Of a stretch of DNA of 15,720 bases, positions 7,116 through 12,822 are shown piece after piece (position 1 is the stretch's first letter; each line of letters begins with the position of its first letter). The notes below the pieces were generated by a model. That model made no database searches. It saw nothing but the letters and a program-made list of their open reading frames with translations, and had not been told where the DNA came from. The stretch is from positions 1-15,720 of the forward strand of contig JAWXBI010000115.1 of assembly GCA_034439915.1 (NCBI GenBank), read 5' to 3'. This stretch comes from JADJLQ01 sp034439915. GTDB lineage: Bacteria > Bacteroidota > Bacteroidia > Chitinophagales > Saprospiraceae. The position numbers and the translations under genes are program-made.

Positions 7116-7583
7116 ATGAAAAATTTAAAATTTATAATTTTTACCCTGGCACTAAGTAGCCTGGGAATCTTGGGCCTGGGTTGTCAATCTCCTGCTGAAA
7201 AAGTAGATAACGCTAAAGCCAATGTTGCTGAAGCCGAAGAAGACCTCAAAGAGGTGGTCAAAGATGCCAATGCCCAAATGGTAAAAACAGCCAATGAAGA
7301 GGAATGGAGGTTGTTTAAAAATGAAACCGAATTAAAGATAAAGGACACGGAAAACCAAATCGCCCAATTGAAAGCGAAAATGAAATCCAGCGGTAGAACC
7401 ATGGACGCAGTTTACTCCAAGCAGATTGAAAACCTGGAGGTAAAAATCGTCAATATGAAAGAAAGGGTCAGCTCATACGAAAAAACCCAAAGTGATTGGG
7501 AATCTTTTAAACGTGAATTTAATCATGACATGGACGAATTGGGCAAAGCATTAAATGACCTGACCGTGAACAATAAAAGGTAG
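7116..7583 (+). CDS. Coiled-coil lipoprotein (cassette A, intact copy)
   Basis: I chose the ATG at 7116 because it begins a proper lipoprotein signal peptide, MKNLKFIIFTLALSSLGILG, with lipobox LGLGC and lipidated Cys23. The same frame opens at 7038, but that start would add 26 basic residues and lie inside a terminator. The mature part (about 130 residues) is highly charged and heptad-like, so a long coiled coil is predicted: AKANVAEAEEDLKEV, EEEWRLFKNETELKIKD, KQIENLEVKIVNMKERV, FKREFNHDMDELG. No enzymatic motif is present. A periplasm-facing, membrane-anchored rod is the natural reading. Two broken relatives lie in this window (4996-5477 and 10246-10682), so this is the only intact member here. 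It follows the CsbD-like gene as in cassette B. Function unknown; similar proteins are seen near stress genes in Bacteroidota. Confidence 0.85.
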   Translation: MKNLKFIIFTLALSSLGILGLGCQSPAEKVDNAKANVAEAEEDLKEVVKDANAQMVKTANEEEWRLFKNETELKIKDTENQIAQLKAKMKSSGRTMDAVYSKQIENLEVKIVNMKERVSSYEKTQSDWESFKREFNHDMDELGKALNDLTVNNKR

Positions 7584-7663
7584 GGTTATCCGGCAAAGTT
7601 AAGCCAAGGGGCATCCTTGTTACCCTATGCCTGTTGTTCTAATACAGCTATAACTGCATTTGT

Positions 7664-8017
7664 ATGAATACCAGTGATATAAAAGCAAAAGATATTGAAA
7701 AATCAAAAGTCCATATTACCGTTGAGATCATTGAATACATTCCAAATTCTGTGGTAATCAAAACTGTTTTTAAAAAATCAACAGGCAACATCAGTGTGAT
7801 GTCGTTTGACAGCGGGGAGGGTCTGACTGAAAAAACTACTCCCTTTGATTCGTTCGCCCAGATTATAGATGGTAGAGCGGAGATAGTCATATCGGATCAG
7901 TCTTTTTTCCTGGAAACCGGACAATCGATAGTCATTCCGGCACATGCGACCAACTTCATCCGGCCGAACGGACGGTTTAAAATGATCCTCACCGTAATTA
8001 AAAGCGGGTATGAATAA
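7664..8017 (+). CDS. Small cupin-fold protein (cassette A)
   Basis: The 117-aa product is a single-domain cupin. The first cupin motif is represented by FDSGEGLTEKTTPFDSFAQI followed by IDG, and the second by GQSIVIPAHATNFI, which keeps Pro, His and Asn. In the first motif the usual metal-binding histidines are absent (EKTTPFD where EH-x-APFD is common), so metal binding is probably altered or lost. The N-terminal KVHITVEIIEYIP is shared almost word for word with the copy at 10992. The stop codon overlaps the start of the next gene by one base (TAATG), which implies translational coupling with the sigma-like protein. I infer a ligand-sensing rather than enzymatic role; the sequence alone does not prove it. 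Confidence 0.78.
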   Translation: MNTSDIKAKDIEKSKVHITVEIIEYIPNSVVIKTVFKKSTGNISVMSFDSGEGLTEKTTPFDSFAQIIDGRAEIVISDQSFFLETGQSIVIPAHATNFIRPNGRFKMILTVIKSGYE

Positions 8018-8496
8018 TGGGCCAGTTATATCATCATACGGGTAGCAATGGGCAGCAGGAATATACCCTAGACCCTCAAAAACTGAATTGGGAACAATGG
8101 TATCCCAAATATTCTCCCTTAATCTATGGTATAATTTTGAAATTAACCGGAAATAAAACCCGGGCCGGGAAAATATTAAAAGAAGTAATTATGGAGTTAA
8201 CTCGCAGGCATGAAGTCCGGGAGGGAGACCATTTGGTGCTGTGCAAGCTGGTTTTCCAGCAAACGTATAATTATACCTTGAAACATTTACATCACAGAGG
8301 GATGAAACCGGTCTCTACAAAACCTTTTGGAGAAAATTTTCCCTTGCTCCATTTATTGTATTTTGATTTTAAGACTATAGACGAGCTGGCAGGCAGACAA
8401 AACAAGACTAAACAAGAGGTTCTCCAGGGTTTAAGACATGAATTCAAATTATTGCGAAACCAAAATCCGGGCCAAATGATATCGTCAAATCCGTAA
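8017..8496 (+). CDS. Divergent ECF-sigma-like protein (cassette A)
   Basis: The 159-aa product has the length and helical layout of a small sigma-70 family (ECF) factor. WEQWYPKYSPLIYGIILKLTG and then KILKEVIMEL resemble region 2 (YxxYxPxLYGIILRxxG, xAEDxLQExF). FPLLHLLYFDFKTIDELAG and then KQEVLQGLRHEFKLLR resemble region 4, where sigma factors have a helix-turn-helix ending in TVKxRLxxxxxxLR. Both promoter-recognition stretches are poorly preserved, notably EVLQGLR in place of TVKSRL. It may therefore bind DNA differently or act as a sigma-derived regulator. Translation is coupled to the cupin gene by a one-base overlap. The paralogue at 11350 shows the same divergence, so this is a property of the family and not decay of one copy. 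Confidence 0.62.
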   Translation: MGQLYHHTGSNGQQEYTLDPQKLNWEQWYPKYSPLIYGIILKLTGNKTRAGKILKEVIMELTRRHEVREGDHLVLCKLVFQQTYNYTLKHLHHRGMKPVSTKPFGENFPLLHLLYFDFKTIDELAGRQNKTKQEVLQGLRHEFKLLRNQNPGQMISSNP

Positions 8497-8579
8497 CTAT
8501 TTAGGGTGCTGACCAGTTGTGAGCCTTAAATAAAGATGGTCAATGGCAGGTAACATATTCCATAACGATTGCCTGTATA

Positions 8580-8744
8580 ATGATAAAATCGATGAATGCA
8601 ATTAAAAAGAATGGTATCCTCTTCTCCAAAATCAATTTAGGTGTTGAAAATGAAGCGGTGCTGAATTACGCTGTGGTGCAGACAGGGGAGGTAATCCATT
8701 TATTGACCGTAGATCAGTCATTAACCGGCATCAACCCTTCCTGA
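8580..8744 (+). CDS. Small protein of unknown function, 54 aa
   Basis: The frame encodes MIKSMNAIKKNGILFSKINLG, then a segment with ENEAVLNYAVVQTGEVIHLL and TVDQSLTGINPS before TGA. No signal peptide, membrane segment or known motif is seen. The mix of beta-prone hydrophobic and acidic residues looks like a folded small domain. The stop is four bases before the ATG of the following 70-aa gene, so the two probably form a mini-operon, which is the main reason to accept it. An internal start at the second Met (8592) is equally possible. Function unknown. Confidence 0.5.
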   Translation: MIKSMNAIKKNGILFSKINLGVENEAVLNYAVVQTGEVIHLLTVDQSLTGINPS

Positions 8745-8748
8745 ATAT

Positions 8749-8961
8749 ATGAAATCGCCTATGGAGAATATATTGATGGAGGAAATCCTCCTCATTACCG
8801 AACAAATCAGGGCTTATTTTCCTTCCTGTTATGCCGTATTGGAGGAAACCCCTTTATTCCCGGACGCTAAAGGAAAAGATAGCCTGGATCATGATCTGCA
8901 TCAATATTTAAATTCAATTGAAGCACAATGGTATCACCTGATCACCCGGCCCGGGTCTTAG
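8749..8961 (+). CDS. Small soluble protein of unknown function, 70 aa
   Basis: The product begins MKSPMENILMEEILLITEQI and continues RAYFPSCYAVLEETPLF, then a polar stretch and LHQYLNSIEAQWYHLI. It is acidic, helical in appearance and has no signal peptide or transmembrane segment. The MEEILLITEQIRxxFP opening resembles small conserved hypothetical proteins of Bacteroidota that I cannot name. It follows the 54-aa frame by four bases and ends 28 bp before the convergent AraC gene. The place between cassette A and the regulator suggests it belongs to the same stress locus, but cassette B has no counterpart. Confidence 0.6.
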   Translation: MKSPMENILMEEILLITEQIRAYFPSCYAVLEETPLFPDAKGKDSLDHDLHQYLNSIEAQWYHLITRPGS

Positions 8962-8989
8962 AAGCCGTTATTATCTGACTACAGTTGAA

Positions 8990-9550
8990 TCAAAGACTTT
9001 CAAGATTAGCCTGGCGCTTAAATTTTAGCTTTTTAAAATAGGAAGGAGATAATCCAGTCACTTTTTTGAACTGATTGGATAAATGGGCTACACTGCTGTA
9101 ATGCAGGTTGTATGAAATTTCAGTTAGATTGAGTTCGTTATATAACAGCAATTCTTTAACCCGTTCAATTTTGTGTATAATGATAAATTGCTGGATGGTA
9201 ATGCCTTTAACTTCAGAAAAAATATTGGATAAATACGTATAGTCGTAGTTTAATTTTTTGCTGATGTAATCCGAATAATTCTCCTTGGGCAGTTCATCCG
9301 AGTAGTGAATCATTTCAATAATTACATTTTTTACCTTGTCGATGAGGATGGCTTTTTTATCATCCAATAGTTCGAGGCCAGAATGGAGTAACTTTGATTT
9401 GAGCTGATCCCGTTGGTCAGGAGTTATATCATCCTGGGTTTCTACGATGCCAAGATCAACTAGCGTATACGGAATGTCGAGACGTTTTAATTCATCTTTT
9501 ACGATCATTTTGCATCGTAAGCTCACCATGAATTTGATATATAAAGTCAT
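8990..9550 (-). CDS. AraC-family transcriptional regulator
   Basis: The 186-aa product ends in a two-helix-turn-helix AraC/XylS DNA-binding domain (about residues 90-178). Landmarks are YTYLSNIFSEVKGITIQQFI, HKIERVKELLLYNELNLTEI, and the signature region YSSVAHLSNQFKKVTGLSPSYFKK. The N-terminal half (MTLYIKFMVSLRCKMIVKDEL, LVDLGIVE, ELLDDKKAILIDKVKNVI) is a short sensor-like part of a type widespread in Bacteroidota and without the sugar-binding cupin of classical AraC. The gene is divergent from the CsbD-like gene of cassette B across 435 bp, so it is the natural candidate regulator of that cassette and perhaps of its own gene. The inducer is unknown. The start at 9550 keeps the conserved YIKFMVSLRCKM block. 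Confidence 0.9.
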   Translation of the reverse strand: MTLYIKFMVSLRCKMIVKDELKRLDIPYTLVDLGIVETQDDITPDQRDQLKSKLLHSGLELLDDKKAILIDKVKNVIIEMIHYSDELPKENYSDYISKKLNYDYTYLSNIFSEVKGITIQQFIIIHKIERVKELLLYNELNLTEISYNLHYSSVAHLSNQFKKVTGLSPSYFKKLKFKRQANLESL

Positions 9551-9985
9551 TGCATGGTAGGGTTTAGTGCTGTACTCTGCCGATGCAGCATCATGGAAAT
9601 ACGGAGGTGCGGAGTAATAAAATTGGTTTTAATAGTTCAAATTCTGAATTCACTGAAAGTTACGCATTTTTTTGGTAAAACCAGTTAAATTTTAACTATT
9701 GTAAACGGGGCGAACGAATGATCAATCAGGGGCGTCAAAGTCGGATCCATTCAATCCAAAGTCCTGTGTTGGACTATAGCATAGCGGAGAGGTTTGATTT
9801 GCTATGCTTGAAGCCGAAAGGATAGACCATCTCCGGGATTCTAAAATGGACCCAAACTCTTTGCAGGGCTGGCTATATTTTTCAAAAGATGGAATTTATG
9901 TAATATTTAGTGCTAAAAGTGTAAAGGTTGTTAACCGGATTGAAGATCATCTTTGCATAGTATAATTAATTAAAAATTTAGTATC
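9551..9985. other. 435-bp divergent intergenic region between AraC regulator and csbD-like gene B
   Basis: No protein gene is supported. The region must hold the promoters of the AraC gene (leftward) and of cassette B (rightward). A candidate rightward promoter is listed separately at 9928-9955. The middle includes near-dyads such as GGACTATAGCATAGC (about 9773) repeated in part as TTGCTATGCTTG (about 9800), where TAGCATAGC and GCTATGC are mutually complementary in part; these could be regulator sites. Confidence 0.5.
9928..9955 (+). promoter_or_regulatory. Candidate Bacteroidota-type promoter of csbD-like gene B
   Basis: TTG (9928-9930) and CATCTTTG (9948-9955), separated by 17 bases, resemble the phylum's -33 TTG and -7 TAnnTTTG elements, with one mismatch in the -7 box. 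The start codon is 30 bp further on. Inferred from the pattern only. Confidence 0.4.
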
Positions 9986-10174
9986 ATGAACAAAACTGAA
10001 ATCAAAGGAAATTGGAACGAACAAAAGGGCAGGCTTAAACAAAAGTTTGCCGTATTGACGGATAACGATTTGATGTACGAAGAAGGACAGCGGGATGAAA
10101 TGCTGGGCAAATTGCAGATCACGCTGGGCAAAACGAAAGAAGAATTGGCAAAGATCCTGGATTCGAACGATTAA
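9986..10174 (+). CDS. CsbD-family stress protein (cassette B)
   Basis: The 62-aa product (MNKTEIKGNWNEQKGRLKQK start, then LTDNDLMYEEGQRDEMLG and GKTKEELAKILDSND) is a CsbD-like protein and a close paralogue of the one at 6826. They differ at seven of 59 aligned positions by my count, plus a three-residue C-terminal extension. The flanks of the two genes are not visibly similar, so the duplication is not recent at DNA level or the leaders have diverged freely. It opens cassette B, faces the divergent AraC gene, and has a plausible promoter 30 bp upstream. Soluble and cytoplasmic, it is presumably stress-induced like other CsbD proteins. Confidence 0.92.
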   Translation: MNKTEIKGNWNEQKGRLKQKFAVLTDNDLMYEEGQRDEMLGKLQITLGKTKEELAKILDSND

Positions 10175-10245
10175 GAAACCAGGTTCCTTTTGGCCTCAAC
10201 CCATCTATGCTTTAGAGTTTATTTAAAACACTAATAGTACACATA

Positions 10246-10682
10246 ATAAAAAATTCCAAATATCTCTTTCTCCTGTTGGGTATAGGTTCTTTGTGCCTCG
10301 TCCAAATGGGTTGCAAATCCCCAGAAGCAAAAATTGAAGCTGAAGAAGAAAAGTAGCAGATGCCAAAGGAAGACGTGACTCCGGCAAAACAGGATGCCAC
10401 TGAAGAAGTGATGAAAGCCGCCAGTGAAGAAGAATGGCATGTATTTCAAAACGAGACAGCACTTAAAATAAAGGATACTGAATCCAGGATCGTTGAGCTG
10501 AAGAAAAAATGAAATCAGCCGGTGAAGAAATAGAGAATGAGATTTCAAAACAAATTGACAACCTGGAATTCAAAGTAAAAGAATTGAAAGAACGGGTAAA
10601 AAACTATGAAAAAACCCGAACGGATTATGCCGCATTTAAAAGAGAATTTAATCGCGACATTGCTAAACTGGAGGAGGATTAA
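10246..10682 (+). pseudogene. Decayed coiled-coil lipoprotein gene (cassette B)
   Basis: The expected start, aligned with ATGAAAAAT of the intact copy, reads ATAAAAAAT here. The frame gives a lipoprotein signal (KNSKYLFLLLGIGSLCLVQ and then MGC) and is cut by TAG at 10354-10356. It resumes in frame with QMPKEDVTPAKQ and EEEWHVFQNETALKIKDTE, and stops at TGA 10510-10512. One extra A in the A-run at 10504-10509 would restore MKSAGEEIENEISKQIDNLEF and NYEKTRTDYAAFKREFNRDI, ending with TAA at 10682. The whole order matches the intact lipoprotein at 7116. Repaired length is about 145 aa. Lost start, nonsense codon and frameshift together make a functional product unlikely. The surrounding cassette genes remain open. 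Confidence 0.85.
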
Positions 10683-10991
10683 CAGGATTTCGCAATTGTG
10701 ATGAGGTCTACTAATTAAGCGGCCTGATGTATTCCTTGCTTTTAAAAATCCAGTCTAGTCCGGAGAGAAAATCCCGCTAAACACCTTTCATGAAATGCAT
10801 TTTTAACTTTTGCAGGACTGGTATGACAGGAAAACCAAAGTTATGTAAGAAAATGATATTTAAGTGTAATTGAGAATTGAATTAAAAATTAACCTTTGTA
10901 TCCAGCCAGGCAGTCCCGGAGAATACAATCTGATTGTCATAAAAATTCCTCAGGACGCCCGGCAGCGTAAAATGTTTAAATTAATCTCCCC
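10683..10991. other. 309-bp intergenic region inside cassette B
   Basis: No gene is seen between the lipoprotein pseudogene and the cupin gene. Two pyrimidine-run motifs resemble the -7 box: TTTAACTTTTGC near 10801 and TTAACCTTTG near 10890. Either could drive the cupin/sigma-like pair separately from the broken gene upstream; in cassette A the corresponding gap is only 80 bp. Confidence 0.4.
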
Positions 10992-11357
10992 ATGAATAAC
11001 AATCCAACGCTCAAACAAAATTTTTTAAAGCCCGTAGATCTCGAAAAAGCAAAAACCCAGATTACCGTTGAAATTATTGAATATGAATCTGATCTGGAGT
11101 TACACGAAACGGTAATTAAAAAGACTTCAGGGCAGGTGAGCACCATGCGGGTAGACCCTGCCGAAGTGCTGGCTGAAAAAACATTCCCTTATAAAGCATA
11201 CGTCCAGGTCATTGATGGGGTTACCGAAATGGTCATTGCCGGAGAAATATTTTATCTCGGTACCGGCCAGTCTATCGTGATTCCATCTCATGTTCCAAAT
11301 TATATCCGGCCCTATGGGGGATTTAAGATGATCCTTTCAATGATAAAAGATGAATAA
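10992..11357 (+). CDS. Small cupin-fold protein (cassette B)
   Basis: The 121-aa product is the paralogue of the cupin at 7664. Shared blocks are ITVEIIEYE, AEKTFPYKAYVQVIDG, GQSIVIPSHVPNYIRP and GGFKMILSMIK. As in copy A, the first cupin motif lacks the metal-binding histidines (EKTFPYK), while the second keeps Pro, His and Asn (IPSHVPN). The same histidine loss in both copies points to an altered but conserved family function and not random decay. The C-terminus is shorter than in copy A (KDE against KSGYE). The gene overlaps the next one by eight bases, so the two are translationally coupled. A sensor or binding role is inferred. Confidence 0.77.
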   Translation: MNNNPTLKQNFLKPVDLEKAKTQITVEIIEYESDLELHETVIKKTSGQVSTMRVDPAEVLAEKTFPYKAYVQVIDGVTEMVIAGEIFYLGTGQSIVIPSHVPNYIRPYGGFKMILSMIKDE

Positions 11358-11859
11358 TTTCAGAATGCGCCGCCAGCCCGATTTGCCAGGGGATCTGTTT
11401 TTGTCCATTTTACCCGGCCACCATAATTCAATTGTCTGGGAACAGGTTTACCAGAAATATGCGCCGCTGATTTATGGGATAATCCTCAACATGACCGGGG
11501 ATAAACGTATCGCCTCTGAAATTTTTAAAGATGCGTTTGTTGGCCTTAAGCGTAAAAAAATACTTTCGCGCAACCATATAACCCTTTGTCAGACGTTGCT
11601 CCGGCATGCCCACAAATTAACCTTAAAGTACCTCCAACTGAGAGGCAGGGTCCAGGCCAATTCCAGTCCATTCCACAGTAAATTCCGTTTGCTGAACCTG
11701 TTGTATTGTGAATTGATTTCTGCCAAAGAAGTGGCACAAAAACTGAATATGACAGAACAAGAGATTTTGCTCAACCTGAGAATGGAATTTAACCAGTTGC
11801 GGAGACTGGCATGGGAAGAACAATCGCAGGGAACACTTGAAATGAACGTGCTGAATTAA
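11350..11859 (+). CDS. Divergent ECF-sigma-like protein (cassette B)
   Basis: The 169-aa product parallels the one at 8017: WEQVYQKYAPLIYGIILNMTG and EIFKDAFVGL match a sigma region 2 plan. LRHAHKLTLKYLQLRG is the central linker helix. FRLLNLLYCELISAKEVAQ, LNMTEQEILLNLRMEFNQLR occupies the place of a region 4 helix-turn-helix. The promoter-contacting residues of normal ECF factors are not evident. The ATG used lies eight bases inside the cupin gene; an alternative at 11365 (MRRQ) would remove the overlap. Whether it is a true sigma factor, a regulator derived from one, or a cupin-bound effector cannot be decided from sequence alone. Confidence 0.62.
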   Translation: MNNFRMRRQPDLPGDLFLSILPGHHNSIVWEQVYQKYAPLIYGIILNMTGDKRIASEIFKDAFVGLKRKKILSRNHITLCQTLLRHAHKLTLKYLQLRGRVQANSSPFHSKFRLLNLLYCELISAKEVAQKLNMTEQEILLNLRMEFNQLRRLAWEEQSQGTLEMNVLN

Positions 11860-11897
11860 ATTTCACTAAATTTATTTCTTCCACTCATCTTTAATCT

Positions 11898-12056
11898 ATG
11901 AATTGGTATTTGATCCTCGGTATTGTGTTCGCTTCAATCGTTCTAATTATATATCTGGTAATGATAAATCTCCGGGATAAGAAAGAATTTGAACAACAGC
12001 TTAATTCAGACTACAAAAAGACAAAAGACGAAGAAGATGAGATGGAAGTCGATTGA
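11898..12056 (+). CDS. Small single-pass membrane protein, 52 aa
   Basis: The product begins MNWYLILGIVFASIVLIIYL, a transmembrane helix of about 20 residues, followed by MINLRDKKEFEQQL and an acidic, lysine-rich tail (KKTKDEEDEMEVD). The layout (N-terminal anchor and charged cytoplasmic tail with a DKKEFEQQLNxDY block) matches tiny conserved proteins often met near CsbD-type genes in Bacteroidota, by recollection only. It follows the sigma-like gene of cassette B by 38 bp and may be the last gene of that unit. The leader is AT-rich without a Shine-Dalgarno. Function unknown. Confidence 0.7.
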   Translation: MNWYLILGIVFASIVLIIYLVMINLRDKKEFEQQLNSDYKKTKDEEDEMEVD

Positions 12057-12184
12057 TTGGATCGATTTCATTTGACTGCCAATTTGATAGGCAGATCCCT
12101 GGTAGCCATGCACAGAGAAGATGGTGGATCCTGCTGGGTATGACTTATCCGGAACAGCACCAGCAGCTCCATGGGCTCTGGTCA

Positions 12185-12451
12185 TCATTCCTGTTTGTCT
12201 TCTGTCTTATCCGTCCGTTCCACGGTGATGGTACAATCGCCGATTAATGCAGCGACGGCCCCTATACCTGCCAATACGGGCGCTAGCAAGGTCCCTACAA
12301 CACCGAAAGTGAGCGGAAAGCTCATGATTTCTTCCCCGTCTTTGTTGTGTATACTTATTTTCCGGATATTGCCTTCTTCAATTAATTCTTTGACTTTTTT
12401 GAGAAGGTTTTCACCGTGGGTTTCAAAAGTTTCTCTTTGTCCAGTTTCCAT
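12185..12451 (-). CDS. DUF4342-like protein with glycine/alanine-rich hydrophobic segment
   Basis: The 88-aa product reads ETFETHGENLLKKVKELIEE, GNIRKISIHNKDGEEIMSFP, then a hydrophobic segment LTFGVVGTLLAPVLAGIGAV and AALIGDCTITVER, and a charged tail. This is the plan of DUF4342: a helix with KVKELIxEGNxR, a short beta pair, an LTxGVVGxLLAPVLAxIGAxAAL segment and a TIxVER ending. The function of the family is unknown; similarity to PspC/YpeB-like envelope-stress genes has no support here. A TAAATTTG at 12486-12493 (minus strand), 34 bp before the start, is a full match to the phylum's -7 element. It is convergent with the 52-aa membrane protein gene. Confidence 0.85.
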   Translation of the reverse strand: METGQRETFETHGENLLKKVKELIEEGNIRKISIHNKDGEEIMSFPLTFGVVGTLLAPVLAGIGAVAALIGDCTITVERTDKTEDKQE

Positions 12452-12485
12452 TTGTTATTTTTTTATTGGTATTAGAATTGAAATT

Positions 12486-12529
12486 CAAATTTACCGGCTA
12501 TTTCCTGATGTCCCCTGATTATAGTCAGG
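12486..12529 (-). promoter_or_regulatory. Candidate promoter and dyad upstream of the DUF4342 gene
   Basis: On the minus strand TAAATTTG (12486-12493) fits the TAnnTTTG -7 consensus exactly, 34 bp before the start codon; no clear -33 TTG is seen. Further upstream, CCTGATTATAGTCAGG (12514-12529) is a 16-bp palindrome with one mismatched pair and may be an operator. Confidence 0.4.
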
Positions 12530-12683
12530 AAAGGGGTTGATCGTTATTTTTTTAGTTTGCACCTCAAATAGACAGCAGGCGTATCAAACCAACGAAGGAG
12601 CGAGGAAGGGAGCTATTTGGTTTTTTCAGGTGAGCAGTCTATAAACGGGGTCACCAAAAAGTGAATCAAATATTGGTTCGAGG

Positions 12684-12699
12684 TCCCGATCGGTCGGGA
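12684..12699. repeat. Short hairpin TCCCGA-TCGG-TCGGGA
   Basis: A perfect 6-bp stem with a four-base spacer. The same stem arms, with a different 6-base spacer, occur at 3-20 beside the group II intron end, so this is a dispersed intergenic repeat. Confidence 0.6.
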
Positions 12700-12717
12700 A
12701 GAGACACTCGAACGGCG

Positions 12718-12788
12718 GTTTGACTTCGACCAGTAGAATCAAACAGCAGTTATGTTCGGGAGAAGTTTGACTTCGACCAGCAGAATCA
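12718..12788. repeat. Pair of 24-bp direct repeats
   Basis: GTTTGACTTCGACCAG plus YAGAATCA occurs at 12718-12741 and 12765-12788 with one difference (T or C), 47 bp apart. They lie in the 371-bp gap (12452-12822) between the DUF4342 gene and the end of the ATPase gene, which otherwise holds no gene. Confidence 0.8.
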
Positions 12789-12822
12789 CCCCCATCGTTT
12801 TTCCAAAAAAAAGATTACACGC

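Noticed and set aside
10212..10548. Several minus-strand frames over the lipoprotein B region
   Set aside because: They are Leu/Phe/Ser-rich shadows of the decayed Lys/Glu-rich coding sequence on the other strand.
12171..12518. Plus-strand 115-codon frame opposite the DUF4342 gene
   Set aside because: The minus strand encodes a recognisable DUF4342 protein; the plus frame has no family features.
12584..12640. AAACCAA...TTGGTTTTTT as a plus-strand terminator
   Set aside because: The loop is over 20 bases, the stem is A/T-rich, and the nearest plus-strand gene ends more than 500 bp upstream.
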